Shown in pieces: positions 5,154-6,160 of a DNA stretch of 6,160 nt. Below the pieces are notes generated by a model that searched no databases, was not told where the DNA came from, and saw only the letters and a program-made list of their open reading frames with translations. Position numbers and translations under genes: made by a program. The stretch comes from Bacilli bacterium (GTDB lineage Bacteria > Bacillota_I > Bacilli_A > RFN20 > UBA1709): NCBI GenBank assembly GCA_028694305.1, contig JAQUTO010000031.1, forward strand, positions 1 through 6,160. The letters run 5' to 3'. Position 1 is the stretch's first letter. Each line of letters opens with the position of its first letter.

Positions 5154-5543
5154 TTTTTGTCATATAAAGTTTGTCTCGATAAAAGTGAATCTGACATTGA
5201 CAAAGGCGCTTTTGTGAATAGTGTGGCAGCATGGATAACTCTACTAGTATAAAACATATGGAGTTTTAGAATCACTTTTTTATTTTTTGAAAAATGGACT
5301 ATTTTTGATTTTACAAAGTAAAAGTTACAATTCTTTTAGTTAATTCAGCAGATTCAGTAAATTTATCTAATATCTTAGGCGCAGTTGATTATATTGAACC
5401 TCCAGGTGGAGTACCAAGAACTGGTGTTAGTAAAGTTGAAGCTAGAAAGCAATTAAAAAAATCTTAAGTGAATAGTATTTTTTGCCTTGTAAGAACTCAA
5501 CAGCAATGTTCTTGCCACCATGAGACAAAAACAACTTATAATT
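5154..5543. other. Gene-poor stretch at the right edge of the cassette
   Basis: About 390 nt with no intact gene. It contains a start-less open stretch ending in the TAA at 5250-5252 (reading SDIDKGAFVNSVAAWITLLV), the decayed frame at 5294-5467, and a hairpin AAGAAC (5491-5496) with GTTCTT (5508-5513) without a T run. A weak AT-rich stem, TAAAAC (5250-5255) with GTTTTA (5263-5268), precedes T-rich sequence. No terminator follows the CPCC stop codon directly, so transcripts of the cassette probably run on to 5568. The patchwork suggests remains of genes lost by decay. Confidence 0.5.
5294..5467 (+). pseudogene. Decayed small ORF, product not recognised
   Basis: From ATG 5294 the frame reads MDYF, meets TGA at 5306-5308, and is then open for 52 codons to TAA 5465-5467. 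The open part has no ATG, GTG or TTG usable as an early start. Its end looks like real coding sequence, not random translation: GAVDYIEPPGGVPRTGVSK followed by a basic tail VEARKQLKKS. I do not recognise the family. It could be the C-terminal remnant of a larger gene truncated by deletion, or an intact small gene broken by one stop. No ribosome binding site is visible before 5294. Confidence 0.35.
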
Positions 5544-5568
5544 AATGACACTTCGGTGTCATTTTTTT
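5544..5568 (+). terminator. Strong Rho-independent terminator with UUCG tetraloop
   Basis: AATGACAC (5544-5551) pairs perfectly with GTGTCATT (5556-5563) around the stable tetraloop TTCG. Seven T residues (5562-5568) follow. It probably ends transcripts of the upstream cassette and insulates the acetyltransferase gene. Confidence 0.9.
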
Positions 5569-5723
5569 ACTTGAAAAAATCGGAAATGCTGTATTTTTAA
5601 GAAGTTGACCGGTGGTTAGCTATTGAAATTTGGTTTATTTACTGGCATTAATCTATCGTAGTCGATGTTGCAAAAACCTTTGGAAGAGAATAAAGTAGTT
5701 CATTGGAGAGAAGGATTTAGCAT

Positions 5724-6160
5724 ATGATTAATTTTAAAGAGATTACTAATAAAAATATCTGGGATGTATGTAAATTAGAAGTTAATTCGGAACAAAAAGA
5801 TTTTGTGGCTGAAAACATTCAAAGTTTTGCCGAAGCTTATGCCACTAGAAACGAGGGTAATAATGCTTTGCCTTTGGCAGTTTTTAATGATAATATCCTG
5901 GTTGGTTTTTTGATGATAGGTAAAGGTACTGTTGGCGACGAAGATGAGTCAATCTTAATAAAAGAAAATTATTCTATTTGGCGTTTAATGATAGATAAGA
6001 AATACCAACATCAAGGACTAGGAAAACAGACAATAGAGGCAGCAATTGAATTTATTAAAACATGGCCTTTTGGAAAAGCCTCCTTTGTCTGGTTATCATA
6101 TGAGCCTGAAAATAAAGTTGCCAAGAAACTTTATAATCTAATGGGTTTTAAAGAGAATGG
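5724..6160 (+). CDS. GNAT-family N-acetyltransferase, BltD/PaiA-like, 3' end outside the window
   Basis: The first 145 codons of a cytoplasmic acetyl-CoA-dependent acetyltransferase are present, starting MINFKEITNKN. The acetyl-CoA site (motif A) is RLMIDKKYQHQGLGK (87-101), with the Q-x-x-G-x-G core at Q95, G98 and G100. Motif B follows as SYEPENKVAKKLYNLMGF (125-142), where Y137 is at the position of the usual catalytic tyrosine. Since GNAT enzymes are normally 145-170 aa, only a short tail should be missing. Overall order and spacing resemble spermine/spermidine acetyltransferases of the BltD/PaiA type, but the substrate is not provable. AAGGA (5711-5715) supports the ATG. A promoter must lie between 5569 and 5710; the best guess is TTGAAA (5623-5628) with a weak TG-extended CATTAA (5646-5651). 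Confidence 0.88.
   Translation, partial: MINFKEITNKNIWDVCKLEVNSEQKDFVAENIQSFAEAYATRNEGNNALPLAVFNDNILVGFLMIGKGTVGDEDESILIKENYSIWRLMIDKKYQHQGLGKQTIEAAIEFIKTWPFGKASFVWLSYEPENKVAKKLYNLMGFKEN

Noticed and set aside
5181..5279. Inverted pair AAAAGTGA (5181-5188) and TCACTTTT (5272-5279) as terminal repeats of a small mobile element
   Set aside because: Eight AT-rich bases about 85 nt apart are likely by chance, and no flanking duplication or transposase is seen.
5520..5604. Short ORF MRQKQLIINDTSV near the right terminator
   Set aside because: It reads straight through the UUCG terminator hairpin and T run and has no ribosome binding site.

Overview
The window looks like the chromosome of a low-GC Gram-positive bacterium, most likely a lactic acid bacterium of the Lactobacillales. 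The reasons are AT-rich genes, strong AGGAGG-type ribosome binding sites, consensus sigma-A promoters, a single-chain MsbA/LmrA-like exporter, and a tRNA-His gene that encodes its own CCA. The genus call is inference.

Left part (1-2376). A possible divergent gene start lies at the very edge, followed by a GC-rich hairpin. Then comes a two-gene unit: a complete homodimer-type ABC exporter (134-1855) and, 2 nt later, a Nudix hydrolase (1858-2376). A near-consensus promoter (2365-2393) begins inside the end of the Nudix gene and drives tRNA-His(GTG) at 2418-2495, which has its own terminator (2509-2558).

Middle part (2560-5153), an accessory cassette directly downstream of the tRNA. A perfect-consensus promoter (2723-2751) carries two direct copies of a 10-bp repeat placed like operators. 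It drives a short XRE-family repressor (2781-3086) and, 1 nt later from a GTG start, an ImmA/IrrE-type zinc metallopeptidase (3088-3687). This is the repressor/anti-repressor pair known from ICEBs1-like elements and prophages. A 145-nt spacer with a hairpin and a dyad follows. Next is a DUF4417-family protein (3833-4534), overlapped by 26 nt by a gene (4509-5153) that joins a polymorphic-toxin-like domain, probably an RNase of the BECR fold, to a CPCC-type zinc-ribbon-like domain. The joint sits on a G6A6 run. Removing one base there would give two separate genes with a TAATG stop/start overlap. No integrase, relaxase or structural phage gene is visible, so this is either a compact stand-alone system or the residue of a mobile element.

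Right part (5154-6160). About 390 nt hold no intact gene but do hold a decayed reading frame (5294-5467). They end in a strong UUCG-loop terminator (5544-5568). After it a GNAT acetyltransferase (5724 onward), resembling the BltD/PaiA polyamine type, runs off the right edge.

Working model (inference): the XRE protein represses its own promoter through the direct repeats. ImmA inactivates the repressor on a stress or foreign-DNA signal. The resulting transcript then reads into DUF4417 and the toxin/CPCC gene.
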